From Rhizobium sp. RU36D (GTDB lineage Bacteria > Pseudomonadota > Alphaproteobacteria > Rhizobiales > Rhizobiaceae): a DNA stretch of 64,000 nucleotides. Made by a program: the position numbers and the translations under genes. Below the pieces are notes generated by a model. The model saw only the letters and a list, made by a program, of their open reading frames with translations, did not search any database and had not been told where the DNA came from. The stretch is from NCBI RefSeq assembly GCF_900176345.1, contig NZ_FWXU01000018.1, positions 1 through 64,000 on the forward strand, in the 5' to 3' direction. Within the stretch, counting starts at the first letter, position 1. Every line of letters begins with the position of its first letter. Positions 1 to 10,288 of this stretch are shown here, piece by piece.

Positions 1-226
1 GCCTTCGTCATGCCAAACCTCCGTTTGGCATAATGAGTCAGAATTCCTCTGATTTGGGAATCCCATCACGAGTCGGCGTCATTGCTCGTTGGTATTACAT
101 CGATCGTTCGATGGCTTGAGGTTAGGCCTGACGCGCCAAACCGAGTTGATGCAAATCAATGGATGACTGTTGCAGTCAAGTTTTATCTTCAACTCGCCGT
201 GATCGGTTCACACCCATCTAAAATAC

Positions 227-256
227 AAAGGCCGGGTGATCGCTCACCCGGCCTTT
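227..256 (-). terminator. Rho-independent terminator after rplQ
   Basis: A perfect inverted repeat (AAAGGCCGGGTGA and its complement around a 4-base loop) begins 27 bases past the rplQ stop and is followed on the minus strand by a T-rich stretch. It probably ends the alpha-operon transcript. The first 226 bases of the window hold no supported gene; a short hairpin (TGCCAAAC and its complement) lies at 11-30. Confidence 0.8.
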
Positions 257-282
257 CAATCCTTCCCCTTGGGGCAGGAAAC

Positions 283-708
283 TTATGCGGCTTCGGCAGC
301 TTCTGCTTCAGCAGCAACGCGAGCCTTGTCGGCTGCGCCCTTGGCATCGACGTCGCGCTCGACGAATTCGATGACGGCCATGGCAGCGTTGTCGCCCTGG
401 CGGAAACCGGCCTTCATGATGCGCAGGTAGCCGCCGTTGCGGGTGGCGTAACGCGAAGCGATGGCGTCGAACAGCTTCTTGACAGCGTCCTGGTCCTGGA
501 TCTGCGAAATGGCCTGACGACGAGCGTGCAGGTCGCCGCGCTTGCCGAGCGTGACAAGCTTTTCGACGATCGGGCGAATTTCCTTCGCCTTCGGCAGGGT
601 GGTGACGATCTGCTCGTGGGTGATGAGCGAGGCAGCCATGTTGGCGAACATCGCCTTGCGGTGGCTGGCGGTACGGTTCAGCTTGCGGCCGGCTTTCTGG
701 TGGCGCAT
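283..708 (-). CDS. rplQ: Large ribosomal subunit protein L17
   Basis: L17 of the 50S subunit, 141 residues. It opens with the family signature [20 protein letters not shown], and the body ([30 protein letters not shown]) is typical. The last 20 or so residues are an Ala/Glu-rich tail, longer than the 127-residue E. coli protein. It is the last gene of the alpha block (rpsM-rpsK-rpoA-rplQ), 116 bases after rpoA and followed by a terminator hairpin, so it is probably co-transcribed with rpoA. Confidence 0.98.
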   Translation of the reverse strand: MRHQKAGRKLNRTASHRKAMFANMAASLITHEQIVTTLPKAKEIRPIVEKLVTLGKRGDLHARRQAISQIQDQDAVKKLFDAIASRYATRNGGYLRIMKAGFRQGDNAAMAVIEFVERDVDAKGAADKARVAAEAEAAEAA

Positions 709-824
709 TGCTATTCTCCTTTAAGTGCAGGCTCTATCCCAGAGGCTGCCGTTTCCTGACACATACAGGCATCCGCCTGCAGTTTGACTGGAAAAGGCAG
801 AGGTGAACCTGCCTTTCTTTGTTG

Positions 825-1835
825 TTAGTACTGGTCTTCGTACCGCTTGGCGAGATCTTCGATGTTCTCCGGCGGCCATGCGGGCACTTCCATGCCGAGG
901 TGCAGGCCCATGGAAGCGAGAACTTCCTTGATTTCGTTCAGCGACTTGCGACCGAAGTTCGGAGTGCGGAGCATTTCTGCTTCCGTCTTCTGAATAAGGT
1001 CGCCGATATAGACGATGTTGTCGTTCTTCAGGCAGTTTGCCGAACGAACGGACAGCTCCAGCTCGTCCACTTTCTTGAGGAGGGCCGGGTTGAACGCCAG
1101 TTCGGTAACCGCTTCTTCCTCGACTTCCTTCTGCGGCTCGTCGAAATTGACGAAAACGCCGAGCTGGTCCTGGAGAATGCGGGCTGCGAATGCGACAGCA
1201 TCTTCACCGGTGATCGAACCGTTGGTCTCGATCGTCATGGTCAGCTTGTCGTAGTCGAGAACCTGGCCTTCGCGGGTGTTTTCCACCTTGTAGGACACTT
1301 TCTTGACCGGCGAATACAAGCTGTCGACCGGGATCAGACCAATCGGCGCGTCTTCGGCGCGATTGCGTTCCGCAGGAACATAGCCCTTGCCATTGGCAAC
1401 GGTGAATTCCATGCGGATTTCAGCGCCTTCGTCGAGCGTGCAAATGACATGACCGGGGTTGAGGATTTCGATATCCCCAACGGTCTGGATGTCACCGGCC
1501 GTGACTACGCCCGGGCCCTGCTTGCGAACGACCATGCGCTTTGGATCATCGCCGTCCATCTTGATGGCGATTTCCTTGATGTTCAGCACGATATCGGTCA
1601 CGTCTTCCCGGACGCCCGGGATCGACGAGAACTCATGCAGCACGCCGTCGATCTGGACAGCCGTGACAGCACCGCCGCGCAGCGAGGACAACAGAACGCG
1701 ACGCAGCGCGTTGCCAAGCGTCAGGCCGAAGCCGCGCTCGAGCGGTTCTGCAACAAGCGTCACCTTGGTACGGCCGGAGGAGGAAAATTCCACCTTGTTC
1801 GGCTTGATGAGTTCCTGCCAGTTCTTCTGGATCAT
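825..1835 (-). CDS. rpoA: RNA polymerase alpha subunit
   Basis: Alpha subunit of RNA polymerase, 336 residues: the N-terminal domain dimerises and nucleates beta/beta' assembly, and the C-terminal domain binds UP elements and activators. The NTD motif [20 protein letters not shown] is near residue 40. The CTD carries the helix-hairpin-helix core [18 protein letters not shown] near residue 290. I chose the ATG at 1835 ([14 protein letters not shown]) rather than an upstream in-frame start because GGAAGGAAA lies just before it and it matches family length. rpsD, which sits upstream in E. coli, is absent, as in other alphaproteobacteria. Confidence 0.98.
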   Translation of the reverse strand: MIQKNWQELIKPNKVEFSSSGRTKVTLVAEPLERGFGLTLGNALRRVLLSSLRGGAVTAVQIDGVLHEFSSIPGVREDVTDIVLNIKEIAIKMDGDDPKRMVVRKQGPGVVTAGDIQTVGDIEILNPGHVICTLDEGAEIRMEFTVANGKGYVPAERNRAEDAPIGLIPVDSLYSPVKKVSYKVENTREGQVLDYDKLTMTIETNGSITGEDAVAFAARILQDQLGVFVNFDEPQKEVEEEAVTELAFNPALLKKVDELELSVRSANCLKNDNIVYIGDLIQKTEAEMLRTPNFGRKSLNEIKEVLASMGLHLGMEVPAWPPENIEDLAKRYEDQY

Positions 1836-1940
1836 GTGTATTTCCTTCCGTTCGCCGCCACCATCCAATCGTGACGACCGAGCTTTAGAAGCACCGAACG
1901 GGGCGCAGATGCACCCCGACGGCCAGACGAATATCGATGA

Positions 1941-2330
1941 TCAGACGCGGCGCTTCTTGCGCGGACGGCAGCCATTGTGCGGGATCGGGGTCACGTCACG
2001 GATGGACGTGATCATGAAGCCCGCAGCCTGGAGGGCGCGCAGCGCCGACTCACGACCGGAACCCGGACCGCAAACTTCGACTTCCAGCGACTTCATGCCA
2101 TGTTCCTGAGCCTTCTTGGCGCAGTCTTCAGCAGCGATCTGTGCTGCGAAGGGGGTCGACTTACGCGAACCCTTGAAGCCCTTGGCACCAGCAGACGACC
2201 AGGCAATCGCATTGCCCTGCGCGTCGGTGATGGTGATCATCGTGTTGTTGAAGGTCGAATTTACGTGAGCAACGCCCGACGAGATATTCTTGCGTTCGCG
2301 ACGGCGGACGCGGGTGGCTTCCTTGGCCAT
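1941..2330 (-). CDS. rpsK: Small ribosomal subunit protein S11
   Basis: S11 of the 30S platform, which contacts 16S rRNA near the E and P sites. 129 residues, the same length as in E. coli. Diagnostic stretches are [20 protein letters not shown] near residue 20 and [15 protein letters not shown] at the C-terminus. It lies 128 bases after rpsM and 105 bases before rpoA. Confidence 0.98.
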   Translation of the reverse strand: MAKEATRVRRRERKNISSGVAHVNSTFNNTMITITDAQGNAIAWSSAGAKGFKGSRKSTPFAAQIAAEDCAKKAQEHGMKSLEVEVCGPGSGRESALRALQAAGFMITSIRDVTPIPHNGCRPRKKRRV

Positions 2331-2458
2331 ATTTTCCCTTTCGTGGATCTTAGCACCGCCGTAATTCCAGCGGCTACACCTGGCAGCGAATAGTTCAAAG
2401 CGAGCAGCGAACAGAGGAACAACCCCTATTCGCTACCCGCGATTCGCAATTCGCCAAA

Positions 2459-2827
2459 TTACTTCTTCTTACCAGCGATTGCCTTCGCCGGACCCTTGCG
2501 GGTGCGGGCATTGGTGTGGGTGCGCTGGCCGCGAACCGGCAGGCCGCGACGATGACGCAGACCGCGGTAGCAGCCCAGGTCCATCAGACGCTTGATGTTC
2601 ATCGCGGTTTCGCGACGCAGGTCGCCTTCGACCTGATAGTCACGGTCGATGGTTTCGCGGATCTGCAGGATCTCGCTATCCGTCAACTGATGGACGCGCT
2701 TTTCGGCCGGAAGCCCGACCTTTTCCATAATTTCCTGCGCAAATTTCGGACCGATCCCGTGGATATAGGTCAGCGCGATAACTACGCGCTTTGCTGTCGG
2801 GATGTTGACGCCAGCGATACGTGCCAC
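2459..2827 (-). CDS. rpsM: Small ribosomal subunit protein S13
   Basis: S13 of the 30S head, 122 residues; it forms intersubunit bridges and contacts P-site tRNA. It starts [20 protein letters not shown] and ends with the basic tail after the [20 protein letters not shown] motif. It is separated from adk by 233 bases, which contain a small GGCCTGAACAGGCC palindrome at 2880-2893 but no gene. The rpmJ gene (L36), found here in E. coli, is not present, as is common in alphaproteobacteria. Confidence 0.98.
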   Translation of the reverse strand: MARIAGVNIPTAKRVVIALTYIHGIGPKFAQEIMEKVGLPAEKRVHQLTDSEILQIRETIDRDYQVEGDLRRETAMNIKRLMDLGCYRGLRHRRGLPVRGQRTHTNARTRKGPAKAIAGKKK

Positions 2828-3060
2828 GCCTATTCTCCTTGCTTCCAGTTGCCATCCGGCAAGTGGTGTCTCGTTACACGGCCTGAACAGGCCGCAATTA
2901 CAATTCAGGTTCTCAACATGTTAAAACGATCGAACCCGGCCTTCCCGTTTTTACGAGGAAGAACGCGCCGATCGCTAAAATGTCGCGAGTTGGCGCGCTG
3001 TTTAACGGAATCAGCCGACAAAAGCAACCGATCCGCCAAAGATTCTTTTCCAGTGAAACC

Positions 3061-3645
3061 TTACAGATTCGCCAGAATTGCTTCGATCTCGGCGGTAACC
3101 GAATCGATATTCGCCATGCCATCGACAGTCTTCAGCTTGCCCTTGGCATGATAGTAACCAGTCAGAGGCGCCGTGCTCTTGTAATAGGCTCTCAGACGAT
3201 CGGCATAGACTTCGGCATTGTCGTCCTTGCGGACTGGCTGCCCGGCTGCGCGCGCCTCTTCAGCGCGGCGAAGGATACGGCCGACCATGGCCGAATCATC
3301 AACGACGAGCTCAATGGCTACATCCAGCGCCTGGCCCTTGCCCTTGAGCATGGCCTCGACCGAATCGGCCTGGACCAGCGTCCGCGGATAGCCATCGAGA
3401 ATGAAGCCGTTATCGCAATCTGCCTGGTCGATCCGCTCGGAGACGATGGCATTCACAACGGCATCAGGAACCAGCTCACCGGCATCCATCAGCGCCTTGG
3501 CCTTCAGCCCCACTTCCGTGCGGGCAGCCACGGCGGCCCTCAGCATGTCCCCCGTGGAAAGCTGCGGGATCCCGTGCTTTTCCACAATGCGCTGCGCCTG
3601 AGTGCCCTTGCCGGCCCCAGGAGGCCCCAACAGTATAAGTCTCAT
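3061..3645 (-). CDS. adk: Adenylate kinase (short-LID form)
   Basis: Cytosolic adenylate kinase (ATP + AMP = 2 ADP), 194 residues. The Walker A loop [12 protein letters not shown] is at residues 7-18, the AMP-binding TGDM is near residue 32, and [12 protein letters not shown] is in the middle. At 194 residues against 214 in E. coli it lacks the long zinc-type LID insert, with a short loop ([18 protein letters not shown]) instead, typical of alphaproteobacteria. Its ATG overlaps the secY stop by 4 bases, so translation is likely coupled to secY. Confidence 0.98.
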   Translation of the reverse strand: MRLILLGPPGAGKGTQAQRIVEKHGIPQLSTGDMLRAAVAARTEVGLKAKALMDAGELVPDAVVNAIVSERIDQADCDNGFILDGYPRTLVQADSVEAMLKGKGQALDVAIELVVDDSAMVGRILRRAEEARAAGQPVRKDDNAEVYADRLRAYYKSTAPLTGYYHAKGKLKTVDGMANIDSVTAEIEAILANL

Positions 3646-4982
3646 CGTCCCCTCTTTCCTCCACGCAGTTTCGACTTCTTGATGAGCCCTTCATACTGCT
3701 GCGCAATCAGGTGCCCTTGTATCTGTGCTACCGTATCAAGGGTGACGCTGACAACAATCAAAAGCGAAGTACCACCAAGGGCTAATGGGACGCCGGTCCT
3801 AGCCACGAGGATTTCGGGAAGAATGCACACGAAGACAAGATAGATGGCGCCGACAACCGTAATACGGGTCAGGACATAATCAATGTACTCGGCGGTACGA
3901 TCACCCGGACGAATGCCGGGAATGAAGCCGCCATGCTTCTTCAGGTTATCGGCGGTGTCCTTCGGGTTGAAGACGATGGCCGTATAGAAGAAGGCGAAGA
4001 AGGCGATCAGTGCCCCGTAGAGCAGCATATAGACCGGCTGGCCGTGGCCAAGCGCTGAAATGATCGAGGTCGCCCAGCCCGGCAGATTCGTCGTGCCGCT
4101 GAAACCGGCAGCCGTGGCCGGCAGGAGCAGCAGGGACGATGCAAAGATCGCCGGGATAACGCCTGAGGTGTTGAGCTTCAGCGGCAGGTGCGAGGTATCG
4201 CCCTGGAACATACGGTTGCCGACCTGGCGCTTCGGATACTGAATGAGCAGGCGACGCTGTGCGCGCTCGACGAAGACGATCAGGGCGATGACAGCGATCG
4301 CTACAACGATCACGGTCAGAATCAGCATGGTCGACAATGCGCCGGTGCGGCCGAGTTCCAGAGTACCGGCGAGAGCCGTCGGCAGGCCTGCGGCAATACC
4401 AGCGAAGATGATCAGCGAAATACCGTTGCCGATACCGCGCGAGGTAATCTGCTCGCCGAGCCACATCAGGAACATGGTACCGCCGAGAAGCGTCACGACG
4501 GTCGAGATGCGGAAGAACAGGCCGGGATCGGCCACGAGCCCCTGCCCGCTTTCGAGACCGACCGCAATGCCATAGGCCTGCAGCGTGCCGAGCAGAACAG
4601 TGCCGTAGCGCGTGTACTGGTTGATGATCTTGCGGCCCTGCTCGCCTTCCTTCTTCAGGTTTTCGAGCGTGGGCACGACCGAGGTCATCAGCTGCACGAT
4701 GATCGAGGCGGAGATATAGGGCATGATGCCGAGCGCGAAGATCGCCATGCGCTCAACGGCGCCGCCCGAGAACATGTTGAACAGACCGAGAATACCGCCG
4801 GACTGACCGCGGAACGCCGCCGCATAGGCATCCGGATTAAGACCGGGCAACGGAATATGGGTCCCGAGGCGATAGACGAGAAGAGCAGCCAAGGTAAACC
4901 ACAACCGCTTCTTCAGATCCTCAGCCTTGGCAAAGGTCGAGAAGTTGAGGTTGGAGGCCAATTGTTCCGCTGCAGAAGCCAT
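3642..4982 (-). CDS. secY: Protein translocase subunit SecY
   Basis: Channel subunit of the SecYEG translocon in the inner membrane, 446 residues with about ten hydrophobic helices. Family signatures include [11 protein letters not shown] near residue 40, the first plug/TM region [20 protein letters not shown], and the C-terminal cytoplasmic segment [20 protein letters not shown]. It lies 235 bases after rplO, with a terminator-like hairpin in the gap, so it probably has its own promoter and leads a secY-adk unit. Confidence 0.98.
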   Translation of the reverse strand: MASAAEQLASNLNFSTFAKAEDLKKRLWFTLAALLVYRLGTHIPLPGLNPDAYAAAFRGQSGGILGLFNMFSGGAVERMAIFALGIMPYISASIIVQLMTSVVPTLENLKKEGEQGRKIINQYTRYGTVLLGTLQAYGIAVGLESGQGLVADPGLFFRISTVVTLLGGTMFLMWLGEQITSRGIGNGISLIIFAGIAAGLPTALAGTLELGRTGALSTMLILTVIVVAIAVIALIVFVERAQRRLLIQYPKRQVGNRMFQGDTSHLPLKLNTSGVIPAIFASSLLLLPATAAGFSGTTNLPGWATSIISALGHGQPVYMLLYGALIAFFAFFYTAIVFNPKDTADNLKKHGGFIPGIRPGDRTAEYIDYVLTRITVVGAIYLVFVCILPEILVARTGVPLALGGTSLLIVVSVTLDTVAQIQGHLIAQQYEGLIKKSKLRGGKRGR

Positions 4983-5177
4983 GAAATTCTCCGCAAAGCC
5001 ATATCCAGAGGCGCAAAGGCAACCGTCCGGAAGACGTAATCTAAAATTGGCGGAAACGGGGAGCGGCAGGCAATGCGGCGCAATGCGCCAGACCCCACCC
5101 TGTTTTCCAGTATCACCCGGAGGCTGACCGAAGGTCTATCCGTCCAGGGAATGTGAGGCACACATATGGGAGAAAAA

Positions 5178-5204
5178 TCGCCCGGTGTGAAGCACCCCGG
5201 GCGA
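5178..5204 (-). terminator. Terminator-like hairpin between rplO and secY
   Basis: Minus-strand TCGCCCGG...GGGCGA stem with a small loop, followed directly by TTTTTC, the layout of an intrinsic terminator. It sits 14 bases after the rplO stop and separates the spc block from secY-adk. It may act as a partial terminator that lowers secY expression relative to ribosomal proteins (inference). Confidence 0.65.
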
Positions 5205-5217
5205 CAATCTTCAAAGT

Positions 5218-5697
5218 TTACTCGGAGGCTTCGGCAGCCGCTGCGAGCAGCTTGATCGAACCGCCGGCCTTTTCGATCTTCTCGACGGCAGGCTTGGATG
5301 CGCCGGCAACTTCCAGCGTCAGCTTTGCCTTCAGATCGCCGTCGGAGAGAACGCGAACACCGTCCTTGGCACGACGAATGACGCCGGCAGCCTTGAGAGC
5401 AGCGGCATCAACGGTTGCCTTGGCATCGAGCTTGCCAGCATCAATAGCAGCCTGGATACGGCCGAGCGAAACGGTCACGTAGTCGGATGCGAAGATGTTG
5501 TTAAAGCCGCGCTTCGGCAGGCGACGATAGATCGGCATCTGGCCGCCTTCGAAGCCGCTGATGGCAACGCCCGAACGAGCCTTCTGACCCTTGACGCCGC
5601 GACCACCGGTCTTGCCCTTGCCGGAGCCGATACCGCGACCAACGCGGATACGGTCCTTGGTGGCGCCTTCGTTGTCCTTGATTTCATTCAGTTTCAT
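5218..5697 (-). CDS. rplO: Large ribosomal subunit protein L15
   Basis: L15, a late-assembly 50S protein, 159 residues. It starts [20 protein letters not shown] with the glycine-rich N-terminal extension ([20 protein letters not shown]) that threads into 23S rRNA, and has the [18 protein letters not shown] motif. The ATG at 5697 is preferred over an in-frame upstream start because it matches the family start and follows a GGAGGGA-type ribosome binding site. Last gene before the hairpin at 5178. Confidence 0.97.
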   Translation of the reverse strand: MKLNEIKDNEGATKDRIRVGRGIGSGKGKTGGRGVKGQKARSGVAISGFEGGQMPIYRRLPKRGFNNIFASDYVTVSLGRIQAAIDAGKLDAKATVDAAALKAAGVIRRAKDGVRVLSDGDLKAKLTLEVAGASKPAVEKIEKAGGSIKLLAAAAEASE

Positions 5698-5713
5698 GGT
5701 GATTCCCTCCGTC

Positions 5714-5923
5714 TCACTTCTCGTCGACAACGCGAACGAGATGCTGGACAGCCCGGATCATCCCACGAACGGAAGGCGTATCTTCCAGCGTGCGTACCCG
5801 GTGCATCTTGTTGAGGCCCAGACCGATCAGCGTCTTGCGCTGAATTTCCGGGCGGCGAATGGGCGAGCCGATCTGCTCGACGGTAACCGTCTTGCCTTCA
5901 GTCTTCTTCGTAGCCTTGGCCAT
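5714..5923 (-). CDS. rpmD: Large ribosomal subunit protein L30
   Basis: L30 of the 50S subunit, 69 residues, slightly longer than the 59-residue E. coli protein because of a short N-terminal extension. The core [20 protein letters not shown] and the following [17 protein letters not shown] are diagnostic. It lies between rpsE and rplO with 14- and 16-base gaps, in the usual spc order. Confidence 0.97.
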   Translation of the reverse strand: MAKATKKTEGKTVTVEQIGSPIRRPEIQRKTLIGLGLNKMHRVRTLEDTPSVRGMIRAVQHLVRVVDEK

Positions 5924-5937
5924 GGATCAGACTCCTC

Positions 5938-6507
5938 TTATTCTTCAGCGGCATTGCCGGAAGCAACACGGCGAGCCTGCAGCGTGGCGTATTTCAGGCC
6001 GCGCTGAGCTGCGATGTCCTTCGGATGCACCTGGTGCTTCAGGGCGTCGAACGTGGCGCGAACCATGTTGTAGGGGTTCGACGAACCGGTCGACTTTGCG
6101 ACGACGTCGTGCATGCCGAGCGTTTCGAACACGGCGCGCATCGGGCCGCCTGCGATGATGCCGGTACCAGCCTTGGCGGAGCGAAGGAGAACCTTGCCGG
6201 CGCCGTGACGACCGTTGACATCATGGTGCAGCGTACGACCATCGCGCAGGGGCACGAAGATCAGATCGCGCTTGGCGGCTTCGGTAGCCTTGCGGATCGC
6301 TTCCGGCACTTCGCGTGCCTTGCCATGGCCGAAGCCAACGCGACCCTTCTGGTCACCAACGACGACGAGGGCTGCAAAGCCGAAACGACGGCCGCCCTTC
6401 ACCACCTTGGCGACGCGGTTGATAGCGACCAACTTGTCAACAAACTCGCTGTCGCGTTCTTCACGGTTCTGGCGATCTTCGCGCGAACCACGCTTGTCTT
6501 GTGCCAT
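5938..6507 (-). CDS. rpsE: Small ribosomal subunit protein S5
   Basis: S5 of the 30S subunit, 189 residues, involved in decoding accuracy and mRNA helicase activity at the entry channel. It has the N-terminal dsRBD-like domain ([20 protein letters not shown] near residue 25) and the C-terminal fold with [20 protein letters not shown]. The N-terminus ([18 protein letters not shown]) is a charged extension typical of alphaproteobacteria. It is separated from rplR by 141 bases holding a strong GC hairpin. Confidence 0.98.
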   Translation of the reverse strand: MAQDKRGSREDRQNREERDSEFVDKLVAINRVAKVVKGGRRFGFAALVVVGDQKGRVGFGHGKAREVPEAIRKATEAAKRDLIFVPLRDGRTLHHDVNGRHGAGKVLLRSAKAGTGIIAGGPMRAVFETLGMHDVVAKSTGSSNPYNMVRATFDALKHQVHPKDIAAQRGLKYATLQARRVASGNAAEE

Positions 6508-6617
6508 TGTCCTTTTCCTTTTTCTTTTCCGGGTGCAATCGGCAGATTACGTTCAATTTCCCGTCGGCCTAAGGCGGCGTTGACGGTGAAATCCGGTAGA
6601 CCGGCAAATGCCGGAAA

Positions 6618-6641
6618 CCGCCCGGGCTTGCACCCGGGCGG
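6618..6641 (-). terminator. GC-rich hairpin between rplR and rpsE
   Basis: A perfect stem, CCGCCCGGG and its complement around a 6-base loop, starts 8 bases after the rplR stop and is followed on the minus strand by TTTCC. The U-run is short, so this may be an attenuator or RNA-processing/stability element rather than a full terminator. Confidence 0.5.
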
Positions 6642-6648
6642 AATATCA

Positions 6649-7011
6649 TCAGAAGCTGAGGCCGCCTTCGCGAGCAGCTTCCGCCAGGGCCTTGATGCGG
6701 CCATGATAAATGAAGGCGCCGCGATCGAACACGACTTCCTTGACGCCAGCCTTGACGGCGCGCTCTGCAACGAGCTTGCCGACAGCAGCAGCTGCTGCAA
6801 CATCTGCACCCGTCTTCAGGTCGGACTTCAGGCTGCCATCGAGGGTCGATGCTGCCGCCAGGGTCTTGCCAGCGACATCGTCGATGACCTGAGCGTAGAT
6901 GTTCTTCGACGAGCGATGTACCGACAGACGCGGACGGCCATTGGCCACCGCCTTGATCTGACGCCGTACGCGGTTCGCACGACGTACAAGTGCTTCTTTC
7001 CTGCTTGCCAT
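6649..7011 (-). CDS. rplR: Large ribosomal subunit protein L18
   Basis: L18, which binds 5S rRNA in the central protuberance with L5. 120 residues. The basic N-terminus ([20 protein letters not shown]) and the [16 protein letters not shown] motif are characteristic, as is the C-terminal [20 protein letters not shown]. It starts 12 bases after the rplF stop. Confidence 0.98.
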   Translation of the reverse strand: MASRKEALVRRANRVRRQIKAVANGRPRLSVHRSSKNIYAQVIDDVAGKTLAAASTLDGSLKSDLKTGADVAAAAAVGKLVAERAVKAGVKEVVFDRGAFIYHGRIKALAEAAREGGLSF

Positions 7012-7023
7012 TTCGCGCGATCC

Positions 7024-7557
7024 TTACTTCTTCTTGCCTTCTTTGCGGACGATCCGCTCTTCGGCATACTTGACGCCCTTGCCCTTGTAGGGCTCGGGTC
7101 CGCGATATTCGCGGATCTCAGCGGCAACCTGGCCAACCTGCTGCTTGTTGATGCCGGATACGATGATTTCGGTCGGCTTCGGAACAGCAATGGTGATGCC
7201 CTGCGGCGGCTCATAAACGACGTCATGCGAGAAGCCGAGCGCCAGCTGCAGGTTCTTGCCCTGCAAGGATGCACGATAACCAACGCCGTTGATTTCGAGC
7301 TTGCGCTCGTAGCCGTCCTTGACGCCCTTCAGGATGTTCTCGATCATCGTGCGGGACATGCCCCACTTCGAACGAGCTTCCTTGGTTTCGTTGATCGGCT
7401 TGACGACAATCGAATTGCCGTCGAGCTTCACGGAGATATCGTCATTTGCGACGAAGAACAGTTCGCCCTTCGGGCCCTTAGCAGTCACTTTCTGGCCGTC
7501 GACAGTGGCCGTGATCCCTGCAGGAACCTGAACGGGCTTTTTACCGATACGAGACAT
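7024..7557 (-). CDS. rplF: Large ribosomal subunit protein L6
   Basis: L6 of the 50S subunit near the GTPase centre, 177 residues, exactly the E. coli length. It starts [20 protein letters not shown] and has the C-terminal signature [20 protein letters not shown]. The start at 7557 is chosen over an upstream in-frame start inside rpsH because it matches the family N-terminus and leaves a 43-base gap after rpsH. Confidence 0.98.
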   Translation of the reverse strand: MSRIGKKPVQVPAGITATVDGQKVTAKGPKGELFFVANDDISVKLDGNSIVVKPINETKEARSKWGMSRTMIENILKGVKDGYERKLEINGVGYRASLQGKNLQLALGFSHDVVYEPPQGITIAVPKPTEIIVSGINKQQVGQVAAEIREYRGPEPYKGKGVKYAEERIVRKEGKKK

Positions 7558-7600
7558 GTCTAAATCCTGTCTGTTCGCTTGAGGAGATCCATGCGCGGTC

Positions 7601-7999
7601 TTAGAAGACCGAGCACAGAACCTCGCCACCAACGTTCTGTTCGCGAGCCTGGTGATCGGCCATCACACCCTTCGGAGTCGAAAGGATGGTGATGCCGAGG
7701 CCGTTCGCGACCTGCGGAATGGACTTGACCGAGACATAAACTCGGCGGCCCGGCTTGGACACGCGGCCGATCTCACGGATCACCGACGCGCCTTCGTAGT
7801 ACTTCAGCTCGATGTTGAGCTCGGACTTGCCGTTCTCAAAATCAACCTGGGAATAGCCGCGGATGTAGCCTTCGGCCTGCAGAACATCGAGGACGCGTGC
7901 GCGCAGCTTGGAAGCCGGCGTGGTCACCGAGGACTTGCGGCGGGCAGCGCCATTGCGGATGCGGGTGAGCATATCGCCCAACGGATCAGTCATCGTCAT
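7601..7999 (-). CDS. rpsH: Small ribosomal subunit protein S8
   Basis: S8, a primary 16S rRNA-binding protein of the 30S body, 132 residues (E. coli 130). It starts [20 protein letters not shown] and ends with the conserved block [20 protein letters not shown]. In E. coli S8 also represses the spc operon by binding rplE mRNA; whether this holds here cannot be read from the sequence. 12 bases separate it from rpsN. Confidence 0.98.
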   Translation of the reverse strand: MTMTDPLGDMLTRIRNGAARRKSSVTTPASKLRARVLDVLQAEGYIRGYSQVDFENGKSELNIELKYYEGASVIREIGRVSKPGRRVYVSVKSIPQVANGLGITILSTPKGVMADHQAREQNVGGEVLCSVF

Positions 8000-8011
8000 T
8001 TGCCCGTCTCC

Positions 8012-8317
8012 TTACCAGCTCGACTTGACAACGCCCGGCACCTTGCCGGAATTGCCCAGCTCGCGAAGCGCGATACGCGACATCTTGAGCTTGCGGTAGA
8101 ATGCGCGCGGACGACCAGTGACTTCGCAACGGTTGCGAATCCGGGTCTTGGAGCCATCGCGCGGCAGTTCTGCCAGCTTCAGGGTTGCCTTGAACCGATC
8201 TTCAATGGAAAGCGACTGGTTCATGATGATCGCCTTCAGGCCGGCACGCTTGGCAGCCTGGTTGGCGACGGTCTTGCGGCGGCGCTTGTTCTTTTCAACT
8301 GCGCTGGTCTTCGCCAT
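8012..8317 (-). CDS. rpsN: Small ribosomal subunit protein S14 (zinc-independent form)
   Basis: S14 of the 30S head, 101 residues, the long C-minus type: the single Cys ([17 protein letters not shown]) is not part of a CxxC pair, so no zinc ribbon is formed. It starts [20 protein letters not shown] and ends with the conserved [11 protein letters not shown]. Confidence 0.98.
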   Translation of the reverse strand: MAKTSAVEKNKRRRKTVANQAAKRAGLKAIIMNQSLSIEDRFKATLKLAELPRDGSKTRIRNRCEVTGRPRAFYRKLKMSRIALRELGNSGKVPGVVKSSW

Positions 8318-8350
8318 ATGGAAGTTCCTCTTCTACGCTCGTCGTTACGG

Positions 8351-8908
8351 TTACTGACGGAAGGGGAAGTTGAACTCTTTCAGAAGAGCCCGAGCTTCGT
8401 CGTCCGTGTTTGCCGTCGTGCAAACGATGATGTCCATGCCCCACATCTGATCAACCTTGTCGTAGTTGATCTCAGGGAACACAATGTGTTCCTTGATGCC
8501 CATGGCGAAGTTGCCACGGCCGTCAAAGCTCTTCGGGTTCAGGCCCCGGAAGTCGCGTACGCGCGGAAGCGCGATGGTAACCAAGCGGTCCAGGAATTCA
8601 TACATGCGTGCGCCGCGAAGGGTAACCTTGGCGCCGATTGGCATGTTTTCACGGACCTTGAAGCCTGCGATCGAATTGCGAGCGCGCGTGATGACCGGCT
8701 TCTGGCCGGCAATCGCTGCGAGGTCGGCTGCAGCAACCGTGGGCTTCTTGGAGTCGGCAGTCGCCTCGCCCACACCCATGTTGATGACGATCTTCTCGAG
8801 CTTCGGAATCTGCATCTCGTTGGCGTAGGAGAACTGCTCCATCATCGCCTTGCGGATACGGTTCACATACTCGGCCTTGAGCCGCGGCTCATACTTTGCC
8901 TCAGCCAT
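8351..8908 (-). CDS. rplE: Large ribosomal subunit protein L5
   Basis: L5, which binds 5S rRNA and contacts P-site tRNA, 185 residues. Signatures are [20 protein letters not shown] near residue 35 and the C-terminal [20 protein letters not shown]. Its start overlaps the end of rplX by 8 bases, which points to translational coupling. Confidence 0.98.
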   Translation of the reverse strand: MAEAKYEPRLKAEYVNRIRKAMMEQFSYANEMQIPKLEKIVINMGVGEATADSKKPTVAAADLAAIAGQKPVITRARNSIAGFKVRENMPIGAKVTLRGARMYEFLDRLVTIALPRVRDFRGLNPKSFDGRGNFAMGIKEHIVFPEINYDKVDQMWGMDIIVCTTANTDDEARALLKEFNFPFRQ

Positions 8909-9215
8909 CGATCACATCTCCCGAACGCTTCGCAACACGCACCTTCTTGCCATCGACGACCTTGAAACCGACGCGAGTCGGCTTGCCGTCCTTGTCGATG
9001 ATCGAAATGTTCGACAGGTGGATGGGGGCTTCCTTGTTGATGATGCCGGCTTCCTGGGTCTGGGTCTGGCGCTGATGGCGCTTGACCACGTTGATCCCAC
9101 GCACAACAGCGCGATCTTCCTTCGGCATAACCTGGATAACTTCGCCGGAACGACCCTTGTCCTTGCCGGTGAGTACGACGACCTTGTCGCCCTTACGAAT
9201 CTTTTGCATCGCCAT
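8901..9215 (-). CDS. rplX: Large ribosomal subunit protein L24
   Basis: L24, an assembly-initiator protein that binds the 5' domain of 23S rRNA, 104 residues (same length as E. coli). The KOW motif lies at the N-terminus ([20 protein letters not shown]), followed by the [20 protein letters not shown] region. It starts 7 bases after the rplN stop and overlaps rplE by 8 bases. Confidence 0.98.
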   Translation of the reverse strand: MAMQKIRKGDKVVVLTGKDKGRSGEVIQVMPKEDRAVVRGINVVKRHQRQTQTQEAGIINKEAPIHLSNISIIDKDGKPTRVGFKVVDGKKVRVAKRSGDVIDG

Positions 9216-9222
9216 CGCTCCC

Positions 9223-9591
9223 TTAGAGTACTTCCGGAGCCAGCGAGATGATCTTCATGTGGTTCTTGGCGCGAAGTTCGCGCGGAACCGGTCCGAAGAT
9301 ACGGCTGCCGATCGGCTCTTTCTTGTTATCGATAAGAACAGCTGCGTTGTTATCGAAGCGGATGACGCTGCCGTCTGCGCGACGGATGTCCTTGGCGGTG
9401 CGTACAACAACCGCCTTCATCACGTCGCCCTTCTTGACGCGGCCGCGCGGGATGGCTTCCTTGATCGAAACGACGATGATGTCGCCGATGGAAGCATACT
9501 TGCGCTTGGAGCCGCCCAGCACCTTGATGCACATGACACGACGTGCGCCGGAATTATCCGCGACGTCGAGGTTAGTCTGCATCTGAATCAT
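9223..9591 (-). CDS. rplN: Large ribosomal subunit protein L14
   Basis: L14, which contacts 16S rRNA at an intersubunit bridge and binds L19, 122 residues. Starts [20 protein letters not shown]; the signature block [20 protein letters not shown] is near residue 60. It is the first gene of the spc block, separated from rpsQ by 235 bases that contain a terminator-like hairpin. Confidence 0.98.
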   Translation of the reverse strand: MIQMQTNLDVADNSGARRVMCIKVLGGSKRKYASIGDIIVVSIKEAIPRGRVKKGDVMKAVVVRTAKDIRRADGSVIRFDNNAAVLIDNKKEPIGSRIFGPVPRELRAKNHMKIISLAPEVL

Positions 9592-9734
9592 GTCAGGTCG
9601 CCTTCTTGTTGTAACCGGGACGGTTGGGCACGATACGCCCCCTATTCCAGCTTATGATAAATTCCAGATTCCGCGCGGGAAGGATGTTGCCAGGGTGGTT
9701 TCCCCGAAGGGACCTTCCGTGCGCTCAAAGCAAA

Positions 9735-9758
9735 AGAACGCCCGTGACCGGGCGTTCT
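9735..9758 (-). terminator. Terminator-like hairpin between rpsQ and rplN
   Basis: Perfect stem AGAACGCCCG and its complement around a TGAC/GTCA loop; on the minus strand it is followed by TTTGCTTTG. It lies in the 235-base rpsQ-rplN gap and probably marks the boundary between the S10 and spc transcription units. I see no convincing promoter in the remainder of the gap. Confidence 0.65.
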
Positions 9759-9826
9759 GCGCCAATGCGCTGCTTAATACAGATTTCTACGCCGTTAGCA
9801 ATAGGCCCTGGCGCAAAGCCTGCAAA

Positions 9827-10063
9827 TTAAGCCTGGGCGGCAATAACCGTCCAACGCTTGTCCTTGGAGATCGGTGCGCATTCCTCGATGGAAACGACAT
9901 CACCAACCTTGTATTGGTTGTTTTCGTCATGCGCCTTGTACTTCTTGGAACGGCGAACCGTCTTCTGAAGCAACGGATGGGCAAAACGGCGCTCGACGCG
10001 GACAACAACAGTCTTTTCGTTCTTGTCGCTGACGACAACGCCCTGCAGAATGCGTTTAGGCAT
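9827..10063 (-). CDS. rpsQ: Small ribosomal subunit protein S17
   Basis: S17, a primary 16S rRNA-binding protein of the 30S body, 78 residues (E. coli 84). Starts [20 protein letters not shown], an OB-fold, and contains the conserved [20 protein letters not shown]. Last gene of the S10 block, 12 bases after rpmC. Confidence 0.98.
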   Translation of the reverse strand: MPKRILQGVVVSDKNEKTVVVRVERRFAHPLLQKTVRRSKKYKAHDENNQYKVGDVVSIEECAPISKDKRWTVIAAQA

Positions 10064-10075
10064 ATTATCTGGTCC

Positions 10076-10276
10076 TTAGGCCTTGGCTTCTGCCGCCTTC
10101 TGGCGGGCGATGGTTTTTAGGCGGGCGATGTCCTTGCGAACTTCATTGATTCGCGAAGACTTTTCGAGCTGGCCAGTCGCCTTCTGGAAGCGCAGGTTGA
10201 ACTGCTCCTTCTTCAGCTTGGCCAGTTCGTCATTCAGCTGATCGGCGCTCATGGCGCGAACGTCTGCGGCTTTCAT
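10076..10276 (-). CDS. rpmC: Large ribosomal subunit protein L29
   Basis: L29, a two-helix protein at the peptide exit tunnel that helps dock SRP and trigger factor, 66 residues. The [20 protein letters not shown] motif and the C-terminal [14 protein letters not shown] helix are typical. Spacing is 12 bases to rplP and to rpsQ. Confidence 0.98.
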   Translation of the reverse strand: MKAADVRAMSADQLNDELAKLKKEQFNLRFQKATGQLEKSSRINEVRKDIARLKTIARQKAAEAKA

Positions 10277-10288
10277 GGGCTTGGATCC

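Noticed and set aside
1-226. Possible gene before rplQ at the window edge
   Set aside because: No frame with a plausible start, binding site or family match; only hairpins are visible.
2913-3122. Minus-strand frame overlapping the end of adk
   Set aside because: It is out of frame with adk, has no binding site and no family resemblance.
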